64,000 nucleotides of DNA from Durusdinium trenchii (lineage: Eukaryota > Sar > Dinophyceae > Suessiales > Symbiodiniaceae). Of this stretch, positions 54,718-64,000 are shown piece after piece. Location of the stretch: the NCBI GenBank assembly GCA_963970005.1, contig CAXAMN010028916.1, positions 39,075-103,074 of the forward strand, written 5' to 3'. The stretch's first letter is position 1. Each line of letters begins with the position of its first letter. The notes beneath the pieces were generated by a model. It was not told where the DNA came from. It did no database searches and was given only the letters and a program-made list of their open reading frames with translations. The translations under genes were made by a program, and so were the position numbers.

Positions 54718-57612
54718 ATGAGACGGCCGGATCAGGCCGGTTGTTTTCTGGAAATTTTTGCAGGCGAAGCTGTTCTCACTCGGGCAATCCAGGCGGCAGG
54801 CGGATCAGTGTTGCCGCCAATCGAGATCACTCCCAACCAGTTTGTTCTCGAAGCAGTGGATCTGACTGATAGTCGTGTGCTGGAACACTTGGAGTCGCTC
54901 ATTCGTGAGGGTTGGATCAACTACATCCACTTCGGCACGCCTTGCTCTTCTTTTTCCTTGGCTCGCAAAGATGATGGCGGGCCACCGCCGCTGCGCGCTC
55001 GACGGGCGCTCTGGGGGCTGCCAAATCTGACAGCTCGTGACCAGGATAAAGTTCGGGTTGGAAACAAGTTGATGCAGCTCACGGTCGACCTGGCGAATCT
55101 GGCTCACACGGCGGGCGCCTTCTGGTCCATCGAGAACCCGCTCGGATCCTACCTGTGGGCTATGCCTCCAGTTCAACGGCTGGCCAAGCTCGCCAATGTT
55201 AGTCGTACCGAGCTCGACATGTGTCGGTTTGGTTCTGCACACCTGAAACCCACGGCACTGCTCGGCAATGCCTCTTTGCAGGTCTTGGGCAAGCGTTGCG
55301 ATCGTGATCGACGCCCTCATGTACATGATCCTTTGGTTGGCTTTGCCGTTGTGGACGGCGGGAGAGTCTTCAAGACGCGGCTTGCTCAAGTCTACCCATG
55401 GCAGCTCTGTGACGAGTGGGCTCAGCTCATTGTGGGAGAGAAAAGTGATCCTCTCTCCGCTACCTTCACCATGAAGGTGCCCGCCGCTCATAGGAAAAGG
55501 CCGGTCGGTCAACCGTTGCCATGGAAAGACCACAGGCAAAGAGACACTGGAGAGCGCGCCATTGCGGCTGGCTACCAGCTCAAAAAGTCGGCTGTTCCAC
55601 CGTTGTTGCCTTGTGAGTTCGAACCGGGCGAGGCAGTTCGCTTCGCTTTGAACCTTGATCATCCATTCTCCATTTCACCCGATCTCGAACCTGATCTACA
55701 AGAGGCACTGTCGTTTGTGGCACACCAACCGGATCGGTTGCTCGCCCATAGGCTCAAGGCAAAAGCACACTGGGAGGCACGCGCGGTCGCGCTGCTGCCT
55801 GTGACGGAGCAGATCCTTGCCTCCGTTCAGGACCCATGGTTGCGCATGCTGCTGAGAGGTGCGCCGGACGAGGAGCCGCTTTCGATCGGCTCGGTCACCC
55901 ACATTGCTTTGTGGCGGGAAATGGCTCACGAGGCACGGTCCATCGATGCGGCTCTCGTTGATGAAATGCTCACGGGTATGACCATTGTTGGGCCTATTTC
56001 GGCCGCCGGTCGGTGGCCGGCCTTTGAAAAGGACCAGAGAAATCTATCTCAGGTGCAGCTCCAACAGAGGGCCTGGGAGTTTTCACGGAAAGTCACTAAC
56101 AATGTCGCCAAATGCGAGGTCACTGAGAACACACAGAAGGTCTGGGACGCCACGATCGAGGACGTCAAGGACGGTGTGACCTTGGGGCCCTTTTTCGACA
56201 AGAAGGCAGTCTCAGCGATCGTTGGTGACCCGTGGATTCCTACGCAAAGGTTCGAAGTCGTCCAAAAGAACAAGGTCAGAGGTGTGGACAGCGCGACGAT
56301 CAACGGGGTCAACCAAGCTACGGTGATCACCGACAAGCTCGTGCTGCCTTCCACAGATGTCAACGTGGCCGCACTCCGCTGGTTGCGATCCAGGGTACAT
56401 GGAGAGGGACTTCATGGATGGGTGCTCGATGAACGGAAAGCCTATCGTCAAGTTCCTGTCCACCCTGATCATAGAAGGTGGAGTGTGATTACCATGAAAG
56501 AGCCAAGCTCGGGCAAGATCGCCTATTTCGTGATGATTGGCCACTCCTTCGGTTTAGTGGCGGCGGTCTACAATTACAACCGCCGCTCGGCTCTGATCAC
56601 AGACATCCTGCGGAGGTTGTTCCTGGTCGCTGCTTTTAACTTCTATGATGACAAGTACGGCTTTGAGACAAAGCGGACGATCGACTCCGCTTTCAGCACA
56701 GCTCAGTCCGTGCATACTTGGCTTGGGGCCAAGTTCGATCCCAAGAAGCTGCAGCTCACAAGTTCTCCCACGATCCTGGGCATCACATACGACTTGTGCA
56801 AGCTCCGCCTGTTGATCAAGGCAGAACGTAAAGCTGAATTGATCGAAGAAATCGACTCGATCCTGGCAAACCAAGTTCTCTCGCCAGGTCAGGCGGGGAA
56901 GCTGAGAGGCAAACTGATGTTTGGTTCATCTCAATTATGGGGTAAGATTGGTAGGGCTTTTCTGCGGGCACTGTCCGAACGACAGTACTCGTCTGCAGCT
57001 CGCAGCTCCTTGAATAGCGCGCTCAAAGCCGCGCTCGAGGAGTGGAAGTTCCTCATAAGCAAAGGGCCTCCCCGTCCGATCGAAGAGGCTCGAAATAGGA
57101 AAGCTGATTTTGTCGTTTTTACCGATGGCTCATTTCCGGAGGGCGAGATCGACAGTTTAGAATTTCCTTGGATAGGTGGGGTCGTCTTCGCTCGAGGCAG
57201 ACAACCGCTCCAATTCGGAGCCAGAGTTCCGGACCAGCTCATTGCCACGTGGTTACCCCGCAAATCACAGATCGCGATGGTCGAACTTTTTGCGGTCGTT
57301 GTTGCGCTCCAAACTTTTCGTGATCTGTTGAGGGGAACGTGGATCCTTTTGTTCGTCGATTCTGAACCAGTTCAAGGAGCGCTGGTCAAAGGTTACTCGG
57401 CTCGGGAAGATTTTTGCTCGTTAGTGAGCGTGTTTTGGAGGTTGGCACTTGAGCTCAGAGTGTTGGCCTACATAGACAGGGTCCCGACCGATTCTAACCC
57501 GGCGGATCCGCCATCAAGAAATCTGATGAACGTAGGTCATCTTTTAGGTTGGAAGACGATTCCAGCTGAGTTCCCTGAGCTCGGACAGCGTGGGGTCTCA
57601 AGCTCTGATTGA
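54718..57612 (+). CDS. Methyltransferase-like / reverse transcriptase / RNase H polyprotein
   Basis: 964 residues from the ATG at 54718; the frame is open upstream to the TGA at 54622. Residues 9-200: a C5-methyltransferase-like fold with FLEIFAGEA (motif I), FGTPCSSFSLAR at about 72-82 (motif IV Pro-Cys) and SIENPLGSYLW at about 138 (ENP for the usual ENV). Residues 480-720: RT with LDERKAYRQVPVHPDH (about 568, motif A Asp) and FNFYDDKYGFE (about 642, YxDD equivalent). Residues 798-935: RNase H with VVFTDGSF, MVELFAVV, LLFVDSE and SNPADPPSR, giving the catalytic D-E-D-D set. The stop lies just inside B1. C5-methyltransferases have been reported in other dinoflagellate retrotransposons; activity here is unproven because several C5 motifs are degenerate or absent. 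Confidence 0.85.
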   Translation: MRRPDQAGCFLEIFAGEAVLTRAIQAAGGSVLPPIEITPNQFVLEAVDLTDSRVLEHLESLIREGWINYIHFGTPCSSFSLARKDDGGPPPLRARRALWGLPNLTARDQDKVRVGNKLMQLTVDLANLAHTAGAFWSIENPLGSYLWAMPPVQRLAKLANVSRTELDMCRFGSAHLKPTALLGNASLQVLGKRCDRDRRPHVHDPLVGFAVVDGGRVFKTRLAQVYPWQLCDEWAQLIVGEKSDPLSATFTMKVPAAHRKRPVGQPLPWKDHRQRDTGERAIAAGYQLKKSAVPPLLPCEFEPGEAVRFALNLDHPFSISPDLEPDLQEALSFVAHQPDRLLAHRLKAKAHWEARAVALLPVTEQILASVQDPWLRMLLRGAPDEEPLSIGSVTHIALWREMAHEARSIDAALVDEMLTGMTIVGPISAAGRWPAFEKDQRNLSQVQLQQRAWEFSRKVTNNVAKCEVTENTQKVWDATIEDVKDGVTLGPFFDKKAVSAIVGDPWIPTQRFEVVQKNKVRGVDSATINGVNQATVITDKLVLPSTDVNVAALRWLRSRVHGEGLHGWVLDERKAYRQVPVHPDHRRWSVITMKEPSSGKIAYFVMIGHSFGLVAAVYNYNRRSALITDILRRLFLVAAFNFYDDKYGFETKRTIDSAFSTAQSVHTWLGAKFDPKKLQLTSSPTILGITYDLCKLRLLIKAERKAELIEEIDSILANQVLSPGQAGKLRGKLMFGSSQLWGKIGRAFLRALSERQYSSAARSSLNSALKAALEEWKFLISKGPPRPIEEARNRKADFVVFTDGSFPEGEIDSLEFPWIGGVVFARGRQPLQFGARVPDQLIATWLPRKSQIAMVELFAVVVALQTFRDLLRGTWILLFVDSEPVQGALVKGYSAREDFCSLVSVFWRLALELRVLAYIDRVPTDSNPADPPSRNLMNVGHLLGWKTIPAEFPELGQRGVSSSD

Positions 57613-57860
57613 TTTTGAGTGTGATTTCTGATTTTGATTTTAATGATGTGAGTTCGATGAGCCTTCAATCCTTTTTCTCCACAACACAGTTGTCTGATTT
57701 TCATGCACCCTGATCAGGGTCGCTTTGATTGCTATTGATCTTTTCTTCCACTCACCCACGTTGCATGGAAGAGAAAATCGAGAGCGTTCGCTCGCGGCTT
57801 CCATGCTCTGTTACGAATGTCCAGTGAGCTTTGTTCAAAGCTCACGAGAGAACGTGATTG
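57592..57860 (+). repeat. B1 internal repeat
   Basis: 269 bp, identical to 58429-58697 as read. It contains two inverted repeats: GCATGGAAG/CTTCCATGC (57763-57771 with 57798-57806, enclosing GAGCG/CGCTC) and a 10-bp stem with 2-nt loop, GTGAGCTTTG-TT-CAAAGCTCAC (57824-57845). It starts within the last codons of the RT ORF. Confidence 0.9.
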
Positions 57861-58026
57861 GTGTTCTTATCAACGGTCTGGTAGGCTAGGGATAAGGAAG
57901 GCAATCGATCGTTCTTGTTTGACATTCGGTCGAGTGTTGAATGATCATCAGCTCTTGCGCCTTGGCCATGTGGCATTGATCAATGCCATTTTGGCTCAAG
58001 GCTCGAGCTCTATCCTTGAATTCTCC
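57861..58026 (+). repeat. A2 internal repeat
   Basis: 166-bp copy of A1 with one mismatch, directly abutting B1 (...GTGATTG|GTGTTC...). It carries the same spliced-leader match at 57985-58000 and the same palindrome at 57971-57988. Confidence 0.9.
57985..58000 (+). other. Partial dinoflagellate spliced-leader sequence in A2
   Basis: Second copy of GCCATTTTGGCTCAAG. Confidence 0.75.
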
Positions 58027-58428
58027 CACCCACCACACCCTGTTGGTCACAGATCCCGTGACTAGCGGGGATTGGTGCGGTCTGATCAGATCCCCACATC
58101 CCAAATGACGCTGCCAACGTCAAGGTGATTTCCAGAGCTACTCGTGATGCAAAAATTTTTCTACCCATACCACATCGGTGCGGTGATTTGGCTCCTATAC
58201 AACGATCGGAGCCCAGTTTTTGCACGGTTAGCTCAATTTCCCGTTCTGACACATGGTGCCCGCCATCGAGGCACTGTCAGCTCTTGCTTGCTTCCAGTGA
58301 CCAGTCTATTCAGACTGCCTTTTTTGGGTCGAAGTGTGCCGCCCGCCGTTCTGTCCGCTGACGGCAGAATTTTGACCAAGGGCACTTTGAATATGGCTGT
58401 TCATACGGAGTGAGCTCCTGTGTTCACG
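58027..58428 (+). other. Unique spacer C between A2 and B2
   Basis: 402 bp not repeated elsewhere in the window and without a convincing reading frame. It contains short inverted pieces (for example GATCCCGTGACTAGCGGGG). It is in the same structural place as 13156-13309 in the degraded relative. Confidence 0.6.
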
Positions 58429-58697
58429 GGGGTCTCAAGCTCTGATTGATTTTGAGTGTGATTTCTGATTTTGATTTTAATGATGTGAGTTCGATGAGCC
58501 TTCAATCCTTTTTCTCCACAACACAGTTGTCTGATTTTCATGCACCCTGATCAGGGTCGCTTTGATTGCTATTGATCTTTTCTTCCACTCACCCACGTTG
58601 CATGGAAGAGAAAATCGAGAGCGTTCGCTCGCGGCTTCCATGCTCTGTTACGAATGTCCAGTGAGCTTTGTTCAAAGCTCACGAGAGAACGTGATTG
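58429..58697 (+). repeat. B2 terminal repeat
   Basis: 269-bp copy of B1 forming the right end of the element; the flank after it starts ACCAAAATATAA. The hairpin copy is at 58661-58682. Confidence 0.9.
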
Positions 58698-60119
58698 ACC
58701 AAAATATAATTTTGAGCATGTCTTTGGACCTCGTTCGGGTCCATCCATCCTATTGCCAGTAACAGTGGATGATGATGGTTAGTAAAGGCCTTTCTCTAAA
58801 ATTGTGCAGTGATACTTGTTCACCGACTATTACAGGTAATAGGACAGGCCCTAAGCTTATTAATGTGATTATGCAATTGCATAGCAGGCCATCCCGCCTG
58901 TCCGCATGAAAAGTAGCCAAAGTACTACCGGGTATAGGTCCTAGCATTGGGTGCGGGCTTAAGACTAGCGTTTCTCAACCTCAAACTGTCCAATCAAGCT
59001 GGGCTGATATCTACCTTTCTGGCACAACTCAGTTCAGGGAATCTTTTCCTGCCAAAGGTTTCCCACCAAAATATCGGTCCTTGCGCATATTGATGGCCGT
59101 ATTGAGCAAACCTTGGCAAATCTTGCCTGAAGAAGCCACCACATGAAGGTGCCTGGCTCAAAATGAACTCCAGCTACACAGCACATTCAATGTTGTTTGC
59201 AAGCAGCATGCAATACACGTTTGTTGGTGCACCGAGCCTGGAGATTCTAGCAACATCGCTTGGGTCCGACTGTGCTGCTTTCGAAAGCTTCATCTCTAAA
59301 TTGACTTCGACGAACAAGCGCAGCTTCTGAGCACCTGCACAAAAGAGTTGAATAGTGATGGCCACCACCTATATAACTAATAGCTTCTTGCTACTAGTGG
59401 CTTCTTGTTACTTCAGGCCAACCATTCAAACAGAGCCCTCTGAAGCTCTTTAAGGTACAACTACGACATCTACAAATCTGGTATACGTGACGGTAAGACC
59501 GACGCATACTCCGCTCAGGAAAAATTGGCACTTCGAGTGCACCTTTCTTGCCAGGTACCCGATTTAGAAATTCCAAGACGTCGAGGCTATTTTGCAGCCT
59601 CTGGAGGCAAAGGAGGCGGACACTGAAGATGATTTGATGAATGTCTTGTTTCATGTGTTTGCTGTCCGGTATCTTAAGCCACTTGTGATTTCATTTACTT
59701 CTCTATTGCATAAGAAGACTTGGCCAAGCGCTAGACTGGAGGAAGGCTGGACGTGTCCTCTAAAGCTCTGAGGATGTGGCGGCATCCGCTTTTTCTGGAG
59801 AAGCTGGTCCCTGCAGCAGGGCCAAACTCATAGATTTGAGAGATGCCAGGAAATACCCTGCGGCAAAAACGCCTGCTTTTTGCCCACATGCTTTTCTGAA
59901 CTGGCCCGTTCCAATGTTCTAAAACCAAAGAAAGAACGGAGGCCGGTCAATTGAGTTTCTCTACTTCCACCAACCATGCCTGACAAAGACCCACAGAGTC
60001 TCATCGCTGCTCTCTATGACCGGGAGCAGGCTGCAAAGAGAGTCTACATCAAGTGTAGGGCCTGCAGCGCTGTTATGCTTTGACAACGCTCTGGCACGTC
60101 AAAACAAGGTCAGGCATAA
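58698..60119. other. Mostly unassigned; weak exon-like segments
   Basis: A minus-strand segment near 59530-59650 (VRLLCLQRLQNSLDVLEFLN) and a plus-strand ATG at 59978 (MPDKDPQSLIAALYDREQAA) look protein-like but lack a recognised family. A small CTAGTGGC-type repeat lies at 59368-59405. Confidence 0.3.
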
Positions 60120-61135
60120 TCACGCCAAGGTGCTGGTTGCCACCAGCTCCTTTTTGATCTTATCAAGGATCTCTGGCTCTATGCCTGCACCCTGACACGT
60201 GCGTTCTATAATTGCAAAAGGTCAATGTCTACAGGAATGGCACTTGCCATGACTTTGGCACCAAGCCAAACCCAACCCGCATGCCTCGCTTTTGGATGCC
60301 AGGTGCAGGCGTGCCAGCATCTTGGCAATGTCCTCGGGGTTCGCCTGGAATTCCTGCGGGCAATTGGCAACAAGCTCCTAGATATTTTTGGAAGAGCTTA
60401 ACATGAGACCCTTGCCGTTGAATCTGGCTTCTTGACCGGGTGGCCGGGTCAATTTAAGCACAGCGCCGATAGAGTAGTGGACATGAGCCCTTAGATGTTC
60501 TTTGTCGCTGATGTGAAGACACGTGCACATGCCTATTACCACGAATGTGCACCACATCGTGTCCTTGACCATCTTCCACAAGTGATCCAAGCAAGCTTTT
60601 AAGGTGGCAGAGCGAGGTGGAAGCGCACCAGAGCGGGACAATGCCTTCAGGGCTGTTGATAAAGCAGGCCATGCGATCCAATTGCCATACGTGCCCAAGA
60701 AAATAGCCACCATAAAACGGCATGAATTAGCCCTAGGTCGCAAATGACAATCTCTCATGTGCCACCAGCCGAGCGACACTCAGGAGTTGCCATGATGTCA
60801 AGCTGTCAGCATTGCCTAAAGCCTGTGACGATGAAGCGTGCGACGTTGCTAACACTAACACACACACACACACCACATAGACTTGCACCAGCAGAGAGAG
60901 AGAGAGAGGGAGAAAAAAATAAACATATTTGTCTGTGAATGCATGTCCGTTTTGGTACCAGCTGTTGGTACGTTGTCGCTTCACAAAGACCGTTGAAGCA
61001 TTTTCAAACTCTACAATGCATTCTTGATGTCGATGGTTTCTGAGATTCGCCTTGCCCAGTGTTGCATCTAGCTTTGGAAGCTCTGCAGGTGGACAGGTTG
61101 CCCAAATGCGCAAAAGGTCAACCCGGGGCATGGGG
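60120..61135 (-). CDS. Hypothetical multi-exon protein with a hydrophobic segment
   Basis: Minus-strand exon-like segments in order: about 60950-61133 after a GGCAG acceptor (MPRVDLLRIWATCPPAELPK, NHRHQECIVEFENASTVFVK); about 60430-60750 (VAIFLGTYGNWIAWPALST, KACLDHLWKMVKDTMWCTFV); about 60250-60372 (NCPQEFQANPEDIAKMLARL); and about 60120-60205 (GIEPEILDKIKKELVATST) ending LA and TGA at 60120. The segments are clearly protein-like and share strand and order, so one gene is likely. No family was recognised. Confidence 0.45.
60861..60910. repeat. (AC)n and (GA)n microsatellites
   Basis: A short AC run (60861-60873) and a GA run (60894-60910), probably intronic in the hypothetical gene here. 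Confidence 0.85.
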
Positions 61136-61616
61136 CCTGCCAAAAGCAATACGGCATGTGATGCTCAACCTTTTCTAGTCGTTGGAAGCGTGTGGTCAAC
61201 TAGACTGATTCTACACTTTAAGCATCACGTGGGGCTTTCTGGTGCAAGGTCAAGCCAACCAACAACAGCAGCCCACCTGCTGTTGCAAATGAATAAACAC
61301 GCGGCCAGAGCTTCTCCGCGTCGCTGTGGAGGTTCATCCTACCCAATTCTGCTCAGCCAACGGTCACAATTGCACCGCATTGGTACCACAAATCAAACAA
61401 AAACTCTAGATAGGTGAGGTGACCACAAACAGCCCCTGAATTGTCGGCTTCTGTGGTCCCCATTTGAGAACTGGTTAATTGATTTCACATCACTTACAGC
61501 GAAGTGATCCCGAGGTAGACAAATATGCGCCTTTCTATGCACATGCAGTTCGACTTCGTAGCATGCTGTATCGTCATGGGGCACTGGTGACCAGCATCTG
61601 CCGCTGCCCTGTCCTA

Positions 61617-61707
61617 CGTAGGTTGCTATAGATGCGCACCAGCATCGTGCTCGATGGCTGGTCAAACTCATGGCCCTCCACGAACTGGCTGCGGAACTTG
61701 ATGTAGC
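61617..61707 (-). CDS. Hypothetical internal exon
   Basis: Between an AACCGCAG acceptor and a GTAGG donor the frame reads YIKFRSQFVEGHEFDQPSST and then MLVRIYSNL. Clean splice signals and composition support a real exon, upstream on the same strand of the 60-61 kb gene and possibly part of it. The family was not recognised. Confidence 0.4.
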
Positions 61708-61719
61708 CTGCGGTTGGGA

Positions 61720-64000
61720 TCATGGATTGCTGAGAGGTAGGAGTAGGTGAATCGTCAATTGCCTTGGACTTCGGCTTGGGTTTGAAGCCGGGCCTTCATG
61801 CCGCAGGCACTCCGCCTCATAGCGCTTCAATGTCCCAGGAGCTTTGCTGTGCAGGGTAGAACGGCCCTGAGTCGAGGCTTCAATTCTTCCATTCGTCAGT
61901 TGAAGGCAAAGTAGTAGCGATGGTTGAAGGCCAAGTAGTCAAGTCCACATCTTGTCCCCATGTTTCGCATCAACATCCCCCCTCATGCGGACGCGAGGTC
62001 GTGCCCACCTGGCGCAACAGGTCCAGGAACAAAACAGCATCGTTCAGGGAAGGAGTCCTGAGAGCAAAGAAGAGCAATCAAAGATCTCGTCCAGAGTCTA
62101 AAGAATTGCGCCCCCAAAAGAAACCAGCCTGAACTTGGCCAAAACACTCAAACATCGCTTGTGACCCAAAGAGTACACGGTGCGTGCTGGTCAAGTGGCG
62201 AAGCCTGCTCTGCATAGGCCTCAAGGTACTTCAAATGAAGTCCTTGGAGTCCTTGGGTTGCAATCGATCGGAAATGATATGGAACCGTGCTGGAAGCTAC
62301 GAATGACCACTTCTGCTGCTGCATTTGTTGGCATCTAAGGCCAAGGAACCCTTGCCAGCTTGGCGGGCATTGTTCAATGCTTTAGCAAGTGACATGGGCG
62401 TTCAGTGCTGCCCATGGCCACCCGACTCCAGCAGCATATGATGTAATGTGCGAAATTGTCTAAGCTTCAGTATCTTTGGCTTGAGCTGTCTAGGCCCAGA
62501 CCAAGGTCTTAGGCTTCGAGGTTTGGAGTCAAGTTGCGCCAGCAGCAAGGGAGGGAAGTAACAGAGACCAAGTGATTGGCATTGAACAAGTGATTGTTTA
62601 ATTATATCCCCAAGTCGATGACCCTAATCTAGAAGATCCTCCCATGACCCCAGGGCTCGATATGAGACCCGCTTCATGTGAGAATGGAGCAGGGATTGAT
62701 GTATGGCCATGACCCTGTGGTATATCTTGGGTCTGCATGAGTGCAAATGTAAATAGAGAATGCAAAAAGCCGACAAATGCGCAAGAAATGCATCCTACTG
62801 AAGTCCCCGCTGTCCTGGTCTTCACATGTCTCAGACGCAAAGGAAATTAAATCCAATCGACCAATGCGTCCGCTGGATACACCCAGGCCTTTCCGCTGAA
62901 GGATGTTCCTCAGCTTGGTAGCTTCTAGTAGCGATGGCCTCCAACCTAGTAGCGTCCTTGCTACTGGTAGTTATGCCCTAGCTACTGGTAGCGTTCTTGC
63001 TACTAGTAGCGACGCAGCGATGCACTTGTTACTAGTAGCTTCTAGCTACTACGAGTAGTGGTAATTCACCTTGTTACTAGTAGCGATGCACTCCAAAATA
63101 GGGGGGAAGGTCAAGGTGCATCTTTGGCACTCCCACACATGACTGATAAGAATGCAAGGCGGTGTCTTTGTGGGCTGGCTAACAAAAGGTCTGGGACACG
63201 ACTGTCCAAGACCTCACTTTTCTTGGCTCACCCTGAAGTTCATGCATTAGAATGTGAGCCGACCTCCCAACAAAGCTCTATTCAAAGTGCCACTACCAGA
63301 CCCAAACAAAGTCCTTCAGGAAACCAACAGCATACTCCCAAGAGAACCAAAAATATACCATCAAAACCTTCAAATTGTCGGTTTCCCCTGTCAAACAAAA
63401 ACAAGCCTCTGCCACTCCAACTTTTTCCTATTGTGTTCCCAAGTGCACTTTCCATAACTTTGAAACTTTGGGGCATCATGTCACCAGAAAAACCTGGCAC
63501 ATGTGCTATTCCACATTTCTGTTCCACCAAATCTTAACCAATCCTAACACACTGCCAGCAAATCCTAACAAACTCCCACCCAAACCTTAGTTGTTTTCCA
63601 ATTTTTGGGGTGCACCTATCCCATTGGCAGAGAGGACCTGCCAAGAACCTTCTTTCTGTTCCTAGGGGGCATCGTAAGATGGCAATGCCTAGCTGCCTAG
63701 CTCGAACAAAAGCGGCCTCTTGAGCCAGGACCTGCTGATCAGAAGTGTCATCTTTTCCATCAAAATATTTTGTCAGGAAAATGTTGTGTGTTTAAAGGTT
63801 TTCCCTCGAAGTGACGAAATACTCCATGAACAATCACAGTATCTATCGGCAACATGGTGACATGCGGTCGAGACACTCAGTAGTTTTTCACTGCCATGGG
63901 CAAGAAGGTTGATAGGAGAATAACAAAATCCCCGTGTCATCTAGACCCACCATCCCCATGTCATGTACGACTAATTTACTCACGTGGCTTTTCCTTCTGT
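61720..64000. other. No recognisable gene to the window end
   Basis: Apart from the palindromic repeat cluster at 62905-63090, no conserved coding motif is visible on either strand. Confidence 0.4.
62905..63090. repeat. GCTACTAGTAGC palindrome cluster
   Basis: At least eight copies or near copies of TAGTAGCGATGCAC, GCTACTAGTAGC and GTTACTAGTAGC in under 200 bp. The 12-mer GCTACTAGTAGC is a perfect palindrome. Related clusters occur at 10138-10200, 33885-33965 and 59368-59405. Confidence 0.75.

Larger units (their letters stand above)
48663..58697 (+). mobile_element. Near-intact Ngaro-type tyrosine-recombinase retrotransposon with methyltransferase-like/RT fusion
   Basis: Layout: A1 (48663-48828), four ORFs, B1 (57592-57860), A2 (57861-58026), spacer C (58027-58428), B2 (58429-58697). 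A1/A2 are 166 bp with one mismatch; B1/B2 are 269 bp and read as identical. B1 and A2 abut directly, as in split-direct-repeat YR elements. No target duplication is expected or seen (left flank ...TATGC, right flank ACCAAAA...). The coding order is gag-like, recombinase, CCCH protein, methyltransferase-like/RT/RNase H. In described DIRS and Ngaro elements the recombinase usually lies at the 3' end. Near-identical repeats and long open frames indicate recent activity. Confidence 0.9.

Noticed and set aside
54805..55662. 285-codon minus-strand frame
   Set aside because: Antisense shadow of the methyltransferase-like domain; no motif.

Overview
The window looks like nuclear DNA of a dinoflagellate, most likely Symbiodiniaceae-like. 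The reasons are: multi-exon genes with short introns that often use GC (not GT) donors and AG|G acceptors; recognisable host genes that all lie on the minus strand; abundant GA/CT microsatellites; and a 16-nt exact match to the 3' part of the dinoflagellate spliced leader inside a retrotransposon repeat. Most host exons are short, so host gene models here come from conserved motifs and plausible splice sites, not from long reading frames. No tRNA, rRNA or CRISPR array was seen.

Layout. 1-163 is a GGTGTCATT minisatellite. 0.9-12 kb holds minus-strand host genes: a ketopantoate-reductase-like exon (about 1.0 kb), an uninterrupted multi-pass membrane protein with a PAS-like segment (3226-4896), a DHRS1-like short-chain dehydrogenase in five visible exons (6739-8174) and an SGNH/GDSL hydrolase in five exons (9202-11494). 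12,974-16,131 is a degraded tyrosine-recombinase (YR) retrotransposon on the minus strand with split direct repeats. Right beside it, 16,370-26,399 is a very young Ty1/copia element (minus) with identical LTR sequence, a 5-bp target duplication, a perfect primer-binding site and a polyprotein of about 3,040 codons. That polyprotein carries an unexpected RapZ-C-like domain between the protease-like and integrase regions. A 400-N assembly gap lies in its 5' LTR.

26.4-34.4 kb and 39.3-48.6 kb hold scattered exon-like minus-strand segments that I mostly cannot assign. 34.45-39.29 kb carries two minus-strand glycosyltransferase genes in tandem: a GT10 (fucosyltransferase)-like gene with an N-terminal signal anchor, then a GT31 (beta-1,3-galactosyltransferase)-like gene.

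48,663-58,697 is a nearly intact 10-kb YR retrotransposon on the plus strand, with architecture A1 - ORFs - B1 - A2 - C - B2. Its reading frames are a gag-like protein, a tyrosine recombinase, a CCCH zinc-finger protein and a methyltransferase-like/reverse transcriptase/RNase H fusion. The last two are separated only by one in-frame TGA. Both A repeats carry the spliced-leader match next to an 18-bp palindrome. The degraded element at 13-16 kb has the same repeat layout and the same recombinase-before-RT order, so this is a lineage trait and not an accident of one copy. 58.7-64 kb has further minus-strand exon-like segments and a cluster of GCTACTAGTAGC palindromes.

The most novel material is the pair of YR elements and the RapZ-C-like domain in the copia polyprotein.
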